This document shows, piece after piece, positions 27,448 through 38,042 of a stretch of 64,000 nt of DNA. The notes under the pieces were generated by a model that was given only the letters and a program-made list of their open reading frames with translations, was not told the origin of the DNA and did no database searches. The translations under genes and the position numbers were made by a program. Positions within the stretch are counted from its first letter, which is position 1; each line of letters starts with the position of its first letter. The DNA is from Onchocerca volvulus (Eukaryota; Nematoda; Chromadorea; Rhabditida; Onchocercidae): assembly GCA_000499405.2 (NCBI GenBank), contig HG738137.1, forward strand, positions 16,107,601-16,171,600, given 5' to 3'.

Positions 27448-29657
27448 GAATATACTATCAATAATTCCATTACGAATTGGCATCGAATGAAATATTATTT
27501 TAATTGAATAGAAATGAAATAATGTTATTTGAAAAGAAGAATTGATTGTTAAATGAAAACAAAATAGCATGACCTTTTTGTTTCTTGTAACAAGAATTCA
27601 TCAGGAAAAATTAAACTTTTATAACTTAAAAAGCTCCCGAATTCCGATTTCAAAAATCTTTAAAAAAATATCATTTGGATCATTCTAAGCAACATCAGCC
27701 TTTTTTTCTATTGTAGCTGAAACATTCTTTTAACTATACCAATCCTTCTGATATTACTGATTCGAAAAATTCGTCCTTTAGATAAACTTATTCATTGTAT
27801 GAAAATTTCAATAGTTATTGACAATAATTACATCCTTCGGATTTTTTCTTCGGAAAAAATCTAATTCCGGACCGAAAATAAGATTATAAGCGAAAACCTG
27901 TTCCACAATGGATCTAAGATATTCGACAGCTGCTTGCTTGGCTTTAACACAGCTAAGGTTTCCCGCTTCATCATCCATTTCAATCCAGCATTACTAGGTT
28001 CTGGCATATTTTTCAGCTGAACACGATCGCTCCAAAAGATGTAATTATTGTCAATAAGGAATGTTAAAGGTTCAAGAAGCGAGATAATTTCAAAGGGACG
28101 AAAACGATAAACATGTTTACTTGCCAAAACGCTTTCGATTAACAGATAAAGAAAGCGAGGCCGACCAATCATGAGGCGATACATTGGAGATCAGGAGAGG
28201 TGGAGAAGAATCCCAGAAAGGATTTAAAAGGTTCGGATTTTGGAGGGAGTGTGTCTTCCATAAAAGTTGGTCATCAGAAAAAAGGGTAAGAGATGGACAA
28301 ACGGTCACAATAAACTTCAGTCCTTGTAACATTCCTGACAGTTAACATAGATTTCAACATTTCACACGATCAGAAGATGAGAGCAGATTAGAAGATGAAA
28401 GAACAAAAGTTTTTCGTCGAAATATGGATAAGATAATTCATTTATCTGAGAAACACTGCAAATTTGTGACTATACAGAATACTTGGACTGTCTGTCATAT
28501 TTATATTGTAAAATATTTCGGTTTTACCGATATTAATAGTATAAATAATCAGTATATAAAATTTCAAATATTCTCAATCAGCAAATCTCTTTTAGCCTAG
28601 GATTTTCTGAAACTTTGTTGCCAGGTAGAGCTTTACTATCTTCATCTTAACCAATTTCAATCATCAAGCTTAATTCGTCGCCGGCTTATTACTACTGTCC
28701 CATATCGATAAAATTTTTTAAAATTTCTTCCATATTTAGTGAACACTATCTCCATAAAGTAATTCTTGAAGACACAGTTGACTGGTACGTTTCAGGAGAC
28801 TAAGTGAATAATCAATATCTTTTAGAAGTCAAAATCTAGAAGATTAATAGATCAATGATTTCAGTATAAGAGGAAGGAGAGATTAACAGAATGGTCATTA
28901 TCTTTTGAAAAAGAAGAAAAAGAGAGGAGTCCTTTTTTTTTTTCAGAAAAGTTTTTTAAAATAGAAAAAGAAATGAAAATTTGCTAACGAATTGTGTGTT
29001 AGATAGCTACTTCTAGACATTAATTAGTAAATCCTCTTTGTTAATTAGCAAAATCTCACAGTATCTTCAATCTAACAAGAAATATATCTCTCCATTACAT
29101 ATGCGAGAGAAATTCTTAAAGTACCCGACGAACTATAACCAGGAAATCATGGAAATCTCAAATTTCCTGGAAATTATGGACTTGAGATTTAATGATTGCA
29201 TTTATTTGCTAATGGATCTGGGCCGATGCGGTAAATCGCGGTTTCGGCCATTTTGATATTTGTGTGTCGTCAACCTACAATGCAATGGGGCATAGAGTTA
29301 TAGGTAAGAAGTAGGATGTGATGTGGTGCTGAATTACGGTACTTGTATAATATTTTCCACGTAATTCTTGTAGTTTATCAGGTTACAGTACCTCTGTTGG
29401 GATAAATTTGATGGTTTATATCACACCCATCACAATAGAAACACTACAATTTGATAAAGTGCAAGAACCATGTGGATATCATTATAAAGTATAATGTTAA
29501 TGGATAATATCAAGTCATGGTATTTTTGAATTACCATTTTATGGCTTTTTTTTTTAGGTTATCAGATTATGATACTTCTATGGTAATAAAGAAATTAAGA
29601 TTTCCGTGTAATAGTTTGAGCATTCATGTTTTAATTTTCTATAAATTCGAAAATAAC
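27448..29657. other. intergenic between filament gene and EXOSC7
   Basis: The first ~200 bp are presumably the 3' UTR. 27860-28335 is a coding remnant listed separately. 28336-29650 shows no supported exon. It is less AT-rich than the left third of the window and includes two loosely similar words TTATCAGGTTACAGTACCTC and TTATCAGATTATGATACTTC at about 29378 and 29560, which hints at a decayed repeat. Confidence 0.5.
27860..28335 (-). pseudogene. unidentified frame-broken coding remnant
   Basis: On the minus strand three partly overlapping stretches look coding: 28332-28117 (ends near LSVNRKRFGK), 28184-28000 in another frame (contains YRFRPFEIISLLEP and IDNNYIFWSDRVQLKN), and 27990-27861 in a third frame (contains MDDEAGNLSCVKAKQAAVEY, then a stop). 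Each fragment has mixed, non-repetitive amino-acid use unlike the low-complexity frames elsewhere. The frame changes would need +1/-1 shifts or tiny introns. I cannot name the family. It could be a decayed gene, a transposon fragment, or exons of a minus-strand gene with introns I mis-see. Confidence 0.35.
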
Positions 29658-29662
29658 TTTAG
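29658..29662 (+). promoter_or_regulatory. likely trans-splice acceptor of EXOSC7 mRNA
   Basis: AACTTTAG ends at 29662, only three bases before the ATG at 29666. That spacing is typical for nematode spliced-leader sites and leaves essentially no native 5' UTR. Confidence 0.6.
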
Positions 29663-29665
29663 AAA

Positions 29666-32276
29666 ATGGAAGTTCGATTAAGTGATGCTGAAAAGGTATT
29701 CATAATACACGGAGCGCAAGAGGGTTTACGAGCTGATGGACGTAGGTAAGTATGTTATTGATTATTTCAAATTATTTTAGATAAAATTGTGTATTACCAT
29801 ATTTTATTATCATATTCTCATATAATTTTTGCGACAGAATCGTGAATAATTTTTCTATTTTTAAAAGATATTCTCTGTCTTAGAAATTACCCAATTATCC
29901 ATATCTTTTTCGATCTTATATTTAATGTAAGAGAAGGAGAGTCATAGTTAACTCTTAACATAATTCTTAGACAATTATGGGTAAAGTTTCCATTCCAAGT
30001 TTCTAAAGAAGAAATTTCATAAACTCATTATGGTCCAGTCAGAGACAATTTTTCTTTTATTCCAATGTTCCGCAATCAGTTTTGTTGCTCTTTCCTTTTT
30101 ATCCTTTTTATTATAGTCCATTCGATTATCGGCCGATAACAATCCAAACCGGTGTTTTAGCAACTACAAATGGTTCAGCACGTGTCCGAATAGGTTCAAC
30201 TGATCTATTAATTGGTGTCAAAGCCGAATTGATCAATATGGAAAGTGTGGCTGTTTATCGGAATCGGTTAAATTTCTTCGTTGATTGCTCGGCAAATGCC
30301 ACTCCACTTTTTGTTGGTAGGTAAAAAATTGTACTTTTAATTATTGATTTTAAATATTAAAGTCATTAGTAGTTGAGTTAGAAAAAAAGTTTTTTCTGGT
30401 ATTGTGCAATTACATGCCGATATAAGCGTAGTATGGAATTCTTGAAATAAATTAACAAGGTAATATCAGAATAAGTAGCATTTCAGGTCGTGGTGGTGAA
30501 GAATTCGCTGATGAATTGAGTGCAGCATTGGATGCTGCTTATGACAATAATTATGTGCTTCCAGATTTGAAAAAGTAATTACAGATAATAATATGAATAG
30601 AAAGTGACAGTAATTTGAAAATTATCTGATGATTTAAACAAATTGGATTTCTTCCTAATATTTTTTTACCACTAATCTATTTTCATAGATTGATTTTATC
30701 TCCAACGCATGCATGGAAGCTCTTTGTGGATATCGTTCTTTTGCAGTGTGACGGTAATGTCATCGATGCAGCAGGTTTAGGGGTTGGTATAAAGTTCTTT
30801 CCTTTTTTTTTGTAGAATAATTTTATGAACTTCAAACAAGATATTGACAGAACTTATAATTACAGGCTGAAAAGTTAAATAATTTTTTTTCGGAGACTTT
30901 ACCGCTATATATTACGTATTATCAGCAATTTTAGGTTAAAGCAGCGCTAAAAGATACGGAAATTAGTGAAGTTATAGTCAGGCCAGCCGATGAGGGAAAA
31001 TATACAATTGATTTGCCAGACGATAATACCGTGTGGAAACTAGATATATCAAGGTATAAATTTTCAAATTTCGTTTTTTTGTGAAATTATTATAAATGAA
31101 AATAAAGTCTATCACTCCAATAGGCTAAATGATGAAATTTCAATTAAGGAGCACTTTATTGCATCCTTCTCCCTCCTTCTAACTTCTTCTTTCTCTCTTT
31201 CGTCACTAAAAAGCTGTTTAAGCATAATTCCATACCGTGGCATTCATAAATAACATTTATAATCGGATTATTTCCCAGTTAAGTTTCGATTTACCAGTTT
31301 TTTTGTCTGTTCTAGAGTCCCTTTATTTGTCAGTGTAAACAGACTTGGGACTGCTAAAATTGTTGACAATTCATTGGCAGAAGAAGCATGCACTCGCACA
31401 TCTGTTTGGATTGCTGTCGCCCCACAATTTGTTTCCGATACCGGCCACAATGTATGTTTAATTTGAATGTTTTTATTCCAAGTGAAAATATGATTCTTGT
31501 CTAGATTTTCTGAGTGATATATTCGATGTTTTCAAGATACGAAAATGCGCCGGATTTGATGATAGGTATATCTGTATTGAGTTGTTTAATGAGACGATAC
31601 AGATGTGGGGATTTTAAATGCAGAATTTTTTTCAGAAAAGTAGTCAATCTCCAGTGAAGCATGATAATTGCATAATTACGTTTATGAGGCAGTGTGATGG
31701 TGGTACTCTTGAAATAGATTCACTTGGTTAGTATTTCTTTTTCTAGGTTAATTTTCTTGTTCCTTTTTTTTTTTTGCACTATTATTGTGGTGGAGCAGTT
31801 GCAGTATTTTTTTTTTTTTTTTTTTGAAGTTTTGTGAATGATTATTGTAGATTTCTTTTTGTTGTTGAGGGATTCAAAATATATTCGCAATTTATTCATT
31901 TCCAATTTATAAAATGTCTCAAGTTCAGTTACAACAGTTCATTTTATTTTATCCCAATTTTGATCAATCATAACCTTAATTTCTGAAAATGGAAGAGAAT
32001 TTCGACAAAATAAAAGACAATACATTTGCATATAAATATAGCTATTAACTTTCATATAATTTTTGAAAATAGAAGAAAATTTCGAGAAAATAGGGGACGG
32101 CAGTGTTTTCATATAAATATAACTATTAACTTTTATGCATTATACTCCGTACAGTTTTAGAAGAAATGATCAACATTGGTTTGAAAGTAGTGGGGCAACT
32201 ACATGAAGCCCTTGATCGGAGGTTAATTGACGAAAATTGGATGGCAGAAAAACCTTTATCAACATTCTTACAATGA
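29666..32276 (+). CDS. exos-7: exosome complex subunit EXOSC7/Rrp42 (8 exons, 309 aa)
   Basis: Exons: 29666-29745, 30117-30316, 30487-30574, 30689-30782, 30935-31053, 31316-31451, 31636-31726, 32155-32276; 930 bases, phases consistent. The N-terminus LSDAEKVFIIHGAQEGLRAD and the core GSARVRIGSTDLLIGVKAE, FFVDCSANATP and GRGGEEFADEL match the RNase PH fold of Rrp42/EXOSC7. The C-terminal half carries the second RNase PH-like layer (CTRTSVWIAVAP, CIITFMRQCDGGTLEID). In eukaryotes this is a catalytically inactive member of the six-subunit RNase PH ring that feeds RNA to Dis3/Rrp6 in nucleus and cytoplasm. Length is near the usual ~290 residues. Several short spacers between exons are 100-200 bp; the last intron (31727-32154) is longest after the first. 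Confidence 0.95.
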
Positions 32277-32785
32277 GTAAAATATTTTTTTGGATGCGTA
32301 TTTTTAATTCGATAAAATAGATGATTTCGAATTTTTCAAAATTTAATTATATTTTTTGTCTTTGTTGAATTGCGATTATCAACTTTTCCTTGGGGTTGCC
32401 AAAAAATATAATAGTGATTTTTTACAGATTTTGCAATATTTGACTGTTGAATATGAGAGAACTTCAAGTGAGCTGAATCAGAATTTAATTAAGACCACGT
32501 TCCGCTGTGAAGGGAATGATTAGGCTGGAGTTCCATTAACATGAAAATTTGATAATTCCTTGTCAATTCATATCGTTTTCAAATAAGCTCAATTTATCCA
32601 TCGTTGTTTTATGTATTTTGATCTCATTAAGATCACTTGCACTTCCCTTTTCAAATACATGCTTTTTTTTTTTTTTTTTGGGTGATATTAGTGTAATTAA
32701 AAAGAATATGCCTGTTTCAGGTTTTCATCTAGGATTTGAGGAAAACTGTACTTATCCAAAGCACCTTGTATGTGGTATAGAATAA
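32277..32785. other. 3' flank of EXOSC7, nothing recognised
   Basis: AT-rich sequence after the stop codon, presumably including the 3' UTR. I see no open frame with credible support and no repeat. Confidence 0.5.
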
Positions 32786-33080
32786 ATGTTTTCTAATTAC
32801 GTACTATTTTAACCAAAGCATTACTAACTAAATCGTTACACAGCCAAGTATTTTATGTCAGATATACAGTACTAACATAACTGGTGGTAAACAGACCTAA
32901 ACACTTTTACGTCTAAGTATTTTTTGTCAAGTATACAGTACTAAATACAATATTAGTGAACAGTACTTAAAGAGTCATGCAGTCAAGTATGTAGTGTAAC
33001 ATATCTGTATGTGACGTATCATATGCTGACAGCCAATTATTAGTAATGCTTTGGTTACAATAGAACGTAATTAGAAACAT
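32786..33080. mobile_element. MITE-like element with ~40-bp terminal inverted repeats
   Basis: The left end ATGTTTTCTAATTACGTACTATTTTAACC... (to 32827) is the near-exact reverse complement of the right end TTAGTAATGCTTTGGTTACAATAG... (33040-33080); roughly 37 of 41 positions agree, with one 1-bp indel. The ~210-bp interior has no coding frame and contains a short direct repeat (AAGTATTTTATGTCAGATATACAGTACTAA near 32850 and again near 32918). Size, lack of ORF and terminal inversion fit a non-autonomous DNA transposon. The target duplication is not clear to me. Confidence 0.8.
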
Positions 33081-33409
33081 GACTTTATGGATTATCAGTT
33101 GTTGCAAACCAATACACATACTATTGTTATTTATTTGAAATTTCTGAAATATATGCTATTTGTGGATTTGATTGTTCGGTTTTGGGAGAGCCTTGTTATG
33201 GTAAAATCGAGTTTTGATGTAGAAGTTTCCTTTTGCAGAAGTTTATTTTTGTGTGTATGGATTGTGGGATTGTGATTGGTAATTTATCGACGGCGGGTGT
33301 CGATTATTTAGTTGCTTGCTAATTGGGGAAAATATTGTTTGAGATTATCTGTCGAAGTGGTCCGGCAAGTATTCTGAATGTGGATTGGTGATTGTGATGT
33401 GACAGTTTT
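33081..33409. other. unassigned flank between MITE and retroelement block
   Basis: Less AT-rich than the left of the window; no supported frame. It may hold the degraded U5 end of the outer 3' LTR, but I could not match it to the other copy. Confidence 0.4.
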
Positions 33410-33961
33410 GCGAAGTCTTTTATTCTTGAATATGATACCAGAATAAATAAGATAGAAGTTCAAATGGTAAAATAGCAGTGGTAAGCATATAGCCTAGTTG
33501 ATCAGTTGAGAGTGAATCACAGCCAAATGTTCCTCCTTCTTCCCTTCTGGATTATTGGTCATTTTCTCCCTTGTCCCCTAAATCCCTCCTTTTAGATTAT
33601 TGGTCATTTGCTTATATAAAGTCCCCTTTTGGGGAGGTAAAGGGAAAATATTTCGGTTAAGGCGAGGAAAGATTGTTGACTTGATATGGAGACTAATGGC
33701 ATATGGGAAAATTTATTTTGGATAATGAAATGAGCGGCATTTAAGAATCATTTGATATGAACCATTGCTGGGTGGTTAAGAATCATATGGTCACTGGATG
33801 TACGATCGTCGGCGCCAGATAATTTACATGACATTGGTTTGAGATTAGAAAATGATTAGAAGATGAGAAAATAATTTAGTATAAGAAAACTTCGATTGTT
33901 GCAATAGATTGCTAACATAGAAATTTCTTTAGCATTACAAACTAATTTCGGATTTCTGACA
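33410..33961 (-). mobile_element. LTR of the outer retroelement (3' copy, minus orientation)
   Basis: Reading the minus strand from 33961 it begins TGTCAGAAATCCGAAATTAG and stays similar to the copy that begins at 43171 over several hundred bases (shared: GGTCACTGGATGTA, GATCGTCG, GCTGGGTGGTTAAGAAT, TTTTATTCTTGAATA). Its far end near 33410 is where similarity stops. Immediately upstream on the minus strand is a purine-rich end of the env-like remnant, as expected for a 3' LTR. Confidence 0.7.
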
Positions 33962-34019
33962 CTCCCGACCGAAAAGTTCTTTCAAAGAGGAAGAACCTGT
34001 AGTTCATAACGAAAGGTGG

Positions 34020-35140
34020 TTTTTTTAGTGACCTTTTCCGATCTTGTTTTGCCTATTAAGGGAGCTTGTAATGAACTCATAGGAATAATAACAATTTTTC
34101 TTCGCCTTATAACAGTATTGACAAAATAATGATTTGATGAGACCGAGTTTCAGTTTGATAGCGATCGACATAATTAATATTCCAACAATGCTTATACCAA
34201 AAGTAATCAGTCTCCAGTGTTTGGTGACTGATTACAACTTCTTTTTGAACAATTTCCGTACCTTGCCTACTTCATTTTCCAGTTGTTCTGCGAGCTGTTA
34301 TTGCTGGTTAATTCATTGCCAAAGAAAGTCTAACCTTTGCTGGTGATTTATTGAGTTGATTGTTTCTTGTTTGTGGGCTAGTGCTTCCAATTCCACATTG
34401 ATTTTTTCAATTTCAAATCTAATGATTATTTCTCCCTCAAAATCAACGACTTTTGTTTGATCTCATCCGATAAGCAAAGGTCAATCAGAAGCTTTCCTTC
34501 AATTTCCTTATCATCATGACATCGTTCCTTTGTAACAACAATTCGACGGTCGTTGTTGGATCAATGCGGAGTACTCACTTAATGAGAACAGGTCATTCCT
34601 ATTTTGACGGCTTTTTTCATGTATCTCTTTAAGTCTTTTTCGAAATTCTTCGCTGTAAGGTGTCGAAAACATATTGGAACTTCGTGTTTTCTGGGTTGGA
34701 TGTCTCTTTTGAATTAGTTTCCATCATTAACAATTGGTGTCTTGAAGGATTGTTTAACTTCATGTTCCTTTTGCAAGTTCTGACTATATTCTTGTCGTTT
34801 CAACATCTGTATCAATAATAAAATGTCTTTTCATTAGATTTGGATCAGTGAATCCATGATTTGATGTGGTGATTGTTTCGTTCCTCATCGCAAATATAAA
34901 TGAGGTTTGTAGCTCGTCTATGATAAGATGATTTCCATATCTCAACGCGTCGAATCTTCCGATCCTTCGATATAAGCAGTGTTCCACTGTCGAGAATTTT
35001 TGTATTTGACAAAAATCAATCTCAATTTGAATTGTGACAGTTAATTACTTACTTTTATGGTCGGTAGTAATGGTGATGCTTGACCAATCGGCTTTACTTG
35101 AGCTTCTATTCTTGATCTATAGGTACAGTTACCGAATCGA
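34020..35140 (-). pseudogene. env-like remnant of an LTR retroelement, broken
   Basis: Several minus-strand fragments in different frames: near 35140-35050 a Cys-bearing stretch (DCRFGNCTYRSRIEAQ); 34987-34784 an open frame of 67 codons; about 34440-34240 a helical stretch (EKINVELEALAHKQETINS) with internal stops; then at about 34215-34160 a hydrophobic segment LITFGISIVGILIMSIAI followed by a short basic tail. A helical region leading to a single membrane span and ending shortly before the 3' LTR is the layout of retroelement envelope genes. Some nematode BEL/Pao elements carry such a gene. Stops and frame changes show it is dead. The call rests on layout, not on a recognised family motif. 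Confidence 0.45.
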
Positions 35141-36095
35141 CAATCTGTTTGAATTGCGTTGATTCTCAATCTCAAACTTGGGTAATTAAACCTTTATTTA
35201 TAAAAATTGTACAGTCGAAACGTACATTATAACTCGATAATAACAGCATAACAAGAAAAAAAAAACGACAAGGAAAACGGGGGAAGAGAAATTTAAGGAA
35301 ATTATAGAATTAATTTGAAAAATTATAACCCGCCACCTAAAATATTGGAAAAGTGCTAACAATAATTATTAACAGTTATGGATTACAAAAATAACAGATC
35401 ATTATGAAATACAACAGTCTTGTCCCATTAGGACTAAGAATGTTGTTTACAAAATTATATCAAAAAGGTACGACAGGAAGGAGATTATGGAATGAACATC
35501 AAATTTAGCAATAAAAATTTACAAATGATGAAAAAATAGAAATTGTCGGAAATTCCGAGGATCCGTGATATGAAATTTTTAATTTTTCATTATTTGTAAA
35601 ATTTATTGCTAAATTTGATACTTAATAATATCCTTCAGGTCGTGTCTCTCTAATATAATTTTGTAACCTTCCTTCTCATCCCAAAGACGAAACTGTTGCA
35701 TTTCATTACAGTCTGTTACTGTTATGTTTCATGACTGTTAATAATTGTTATTTTGGCACTTGTCCAAAATTTAGGAACGGTTTTTAATTTCTCTGGAATT
35801 AATTCTATAATTCCTTTAAAATTTTCATTCCCTCCTTTTTTTTCTTGTCATTTCTCCTCCATGTTGTTATTATCGAATTATAATGCGTTGCGTAGCATGT
35901 ACCATTTTCATAACAAACGGTAAGTTACCCAAGTTTGAGGTGCTACAAATCAACTCAACACAACACAAATTCAACGCAATCCAATCCAATTAGACTCACT
36001 GGTGATATTTGGCTATTGATAGGCATCACTCTCCACCATTTAGAAAAAACTACACGACAGAAATTGAGATCACGAATCCCTCGGAACTTCCTACA
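35130..36095 (-). mobile_element. minus-orientation LTR interrupted by a second LTR
   Basis: The minus strand starts at 36095 with TGTAGGAAGTTCCGAGGG, runs to 36060, is interrupted by the solo LTR 35544-36059, and resumes at 35543 (ATTTCTATTTTTTCATC) down to the conserved end AATAAAGGTTTAATTACCCA near 35190. The same LTR occurs in plus orientation at 36789-37071, which supports the reconstruction of its order. Confidence 0.75.
35544..36059 (+). mobile_element. solo LTR with exact 5-bp target duplication GAAAT
   Basis: It begins TGTCGGAAATTCCGAGG and ends ACTACACGACA, so it has TG...CA ends with imperfect inverted TGTCG/CGACA tips. GAAAT precedes it (35539-35543) and follows it (36060-36064). 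A related copy with the same 3' end lies at 39083-39561. It sits inside an older LTR of opposite orientation. Confidence 0.88.
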
Positions 36096-36788
36096 CCCAC
36101 TGTCTTCGGGCTATTCTATAAGAAATACTGGTATTAGTGATGCATTTTTCTATGTTGTCGAGATCAGACCTGGACTCCTTCTATATTACAGAAATATTTC
36201 TCCTTTCGTCAGCACGAAATATGTTGTTGACTGACATTTAGTTCCTAACCATTCATAGAAATAGTGTATGTTATTATTTGTTATCCATTTGTTCGGAGAA
36301 ATCTCTTTCGGATAACAATACGATAAGAAACAAGAATCCTCAATCATTGTCACGGTTAAAAAAGAACGGAGAAACGCATATCGGCTTTAGATGTAGTCAC
36401 AAAAGTCGAACTATATGTACAGACGCATTCTTTAGATTTTCATTGTCTGTAGTTTTCGATCAAACAATTCCACAACGTCATCAGAATTTTGCAGAGCTTT
36501 GAATGATCAAAAGGAAATTAATGGTATTGTTCTGAATCAAATTTCTTTTCTCCGAATCAGATTTCTCCGAACAAATGGATAACAAATAATAACATACACT
36601 ATTTCTATGAATGGTTAGGAACTAAATGTCAGTCAACAACATATTTCGTGCTGACGAAAGGAGAAATATTTCCATATGATGGAAGGAGTCCAGGTCTGAT
36701 CTCGACAACATAGAAAAATGCATAACTCAAAAAGAAAAATGCATCACTAATACCAGTATTTGTTATGGAATAGCGCGGATACAGTGGG
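36095..36788. repeat. large inverted duplication of an element end
   Basis: Left arm 36095-36305 and right arm 36559-36788 are reverse complements over ~210 bp (shared TCTCCGAACAAATGGATAAC and GAGTCCAGGTCTGATCTCG); the right arm has a ~20-bp internal duplication (AAAAATGCAT...). Both arms run outward into copies of the same LTR (36095 downward and 36789 upward), so the true palindrome is longer than 400 bp per arm. The 250-bp centre contains a U5-like piece in plus orientation (CCTCAATCATTGTCACGG) that also occurs inverted at 42660-42680. Confidence 0.85.
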
Positions 36789-37071
36789 TGTCGGAAATTC
36801 CGAGGGATCCGGGATCTAAATTTCTATTTTTTCCTCATTTGTAAATTTTTATTGCTAAATTTGATGTTCATTCCATAATCTCCTTCATGTCGTACCTTCT
36901 TGATATAATTTTGCAAACAACCTTCTTAGTCCTAATGGGACAAGACTGTTGTATTTCATAATGGTCTGTTATTTTTGTAATCATAACTGTTAATAATTAT
37001 TGTTGGCACTTTTCCAGCATTTCAGGTGGCGGGTTATAATTTTTCAAATTAATTCTATAATTTCTTTGCGG
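36789..37071 (+). mobile_element. 3'-truncated LTR, plus orientation
   Basis: It starts TGTCGGAAATTCCGAGGG and parallels the minus-strand LTR at 36095-35130 up to GGCGGGTTATAATTTTTC. It is then joined tail-to-tail at about 37071 to the U5 end of the minus-strand LTR 37072-37571 (TTTGCGGCATCTCAAACTTGG). Confidence 0.75.
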
Positions 37072-37571
37072 CATCTCAAACTTGGTTAATTAAACCTTTT
37101 ATTATGAAGATTTGATAATACAACAATGGACGCAACAATTACAATATCGATTATATCAATAAACAATTTTAATGACGATTTCAGATGCTAAAGAAAAGAA
37201 AAGACCAAATTAAGCCCTACATATCCAACCAACTGGTTTCGTGATAGCACATTTTCATTTTTAAAACCGTTGGTATTCATCTTCATATTCTTTCTCGTAG
37301 CGGAGGCTCCTATGGTGTATTGCCACATCTACATAAATTAGCGCTTTTTTAAGCATTTGTTGACATGGGAGCTCTCTTTTAACGCTCACAAACAATGGGC
37401 GCGTGATATTTGCTTACATTTTACAATTAATCCTCACATAGAACAAAAGTTAAAAGCCACTTAATTTAAGAATAAAGGAATAATTCACACATCCAAGAAG
37501 AGTTACAAATCATTTAATTAAAGTACAAAGGTCTCAATTATTCTCTGGTATTCCTCGCGATTTCAGCGACA
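37072..37571 (-). mobile_element. 3' LTR of the inner BEL/Pao element
   Basis: Minus strand from 37571: TGTCGCTGAAATCGCGAGG, shared with the 5' copy at 42491. It begins directly after the last pol codons (minus-strand text LVKAVGHLNLLEI at 37640-37600). It ends in AATAAAAGGTTTAATTAACC...GAGATGCCGC near 37072, truncated at the junction with another LTR. Confidence 0.8.
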
Positions 37572-37573
37572 TT

Positions 37574-38037
37574 CCCGAGGTGAGTGATCCTCTGGGTCAT
37601 GTTCTCTGTCGGAGATCTCCAAAAGATTGAGATGCCCTACTGCTTTCACCAGATCGTTTGCTTTAGCTATTCTTACAACTGCTGATAGGCATATATCATC
37701 CCTATGAGTCTGTGGACTCTTCCCATTTTCCAAATATTTCTAGGGCAGTCCGCTTTCAACAACACCAGCTCATCTATCTCTGGTTCTCGCCGAATTCGGC
37801 TGCGAGGTCCTCGATGTTTACGTTGAGCTCGTTTTCTTAGCTCTTCTAAATATTCCTCTCGCCATACTTTCCATAAGTGATCAAGTCTTTTGTTTGTTGT
37901 TGTATATTGATGTGTCAGTTCCTTTGTTTGTACAGTTTCAATGTTGGCTGTTGCTTTATCTCTTCTGCAATCCTTTTCTTCCATTAATTGTTCTCCACGA
38001 GCTGAGCCTGGATGTAAGAAATCCTTAGGTCTTAACA
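37574..38037 (-). pseudogene. BEL/Pao pol C-terminus (DUF5641-like), part of the broken element
   Basis: The minus-strand open frame 38038-37673 reads LRPKDFLHPGS near its start, then WKVWREEYLEELRKRAQRKH and DELVLLKADCPRNIWKMGRV. This is the typical C-terminal domain after the integrase core in BEL/Pao polyproteins (LxxR..yL..Lr.R.k, G.lVl..d....W.lGrV). A frame change near 37680 separates the last codons (VGHLNLLEI), which run to the LTR at 37571. The piece is cut from the integrase core by the solo LTR ending at 38043. Confidence 0.85.
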
Positions 38038-38042
38038 CCAGG

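Noticed and set aside
35935..36502. Plus-strand frames of 99 and 74 codons in the retroelement block
   Set aside because: They run through LTR ends and the inverted duplication and match no retroelement protein; chance frames in less AT-rich DNA.
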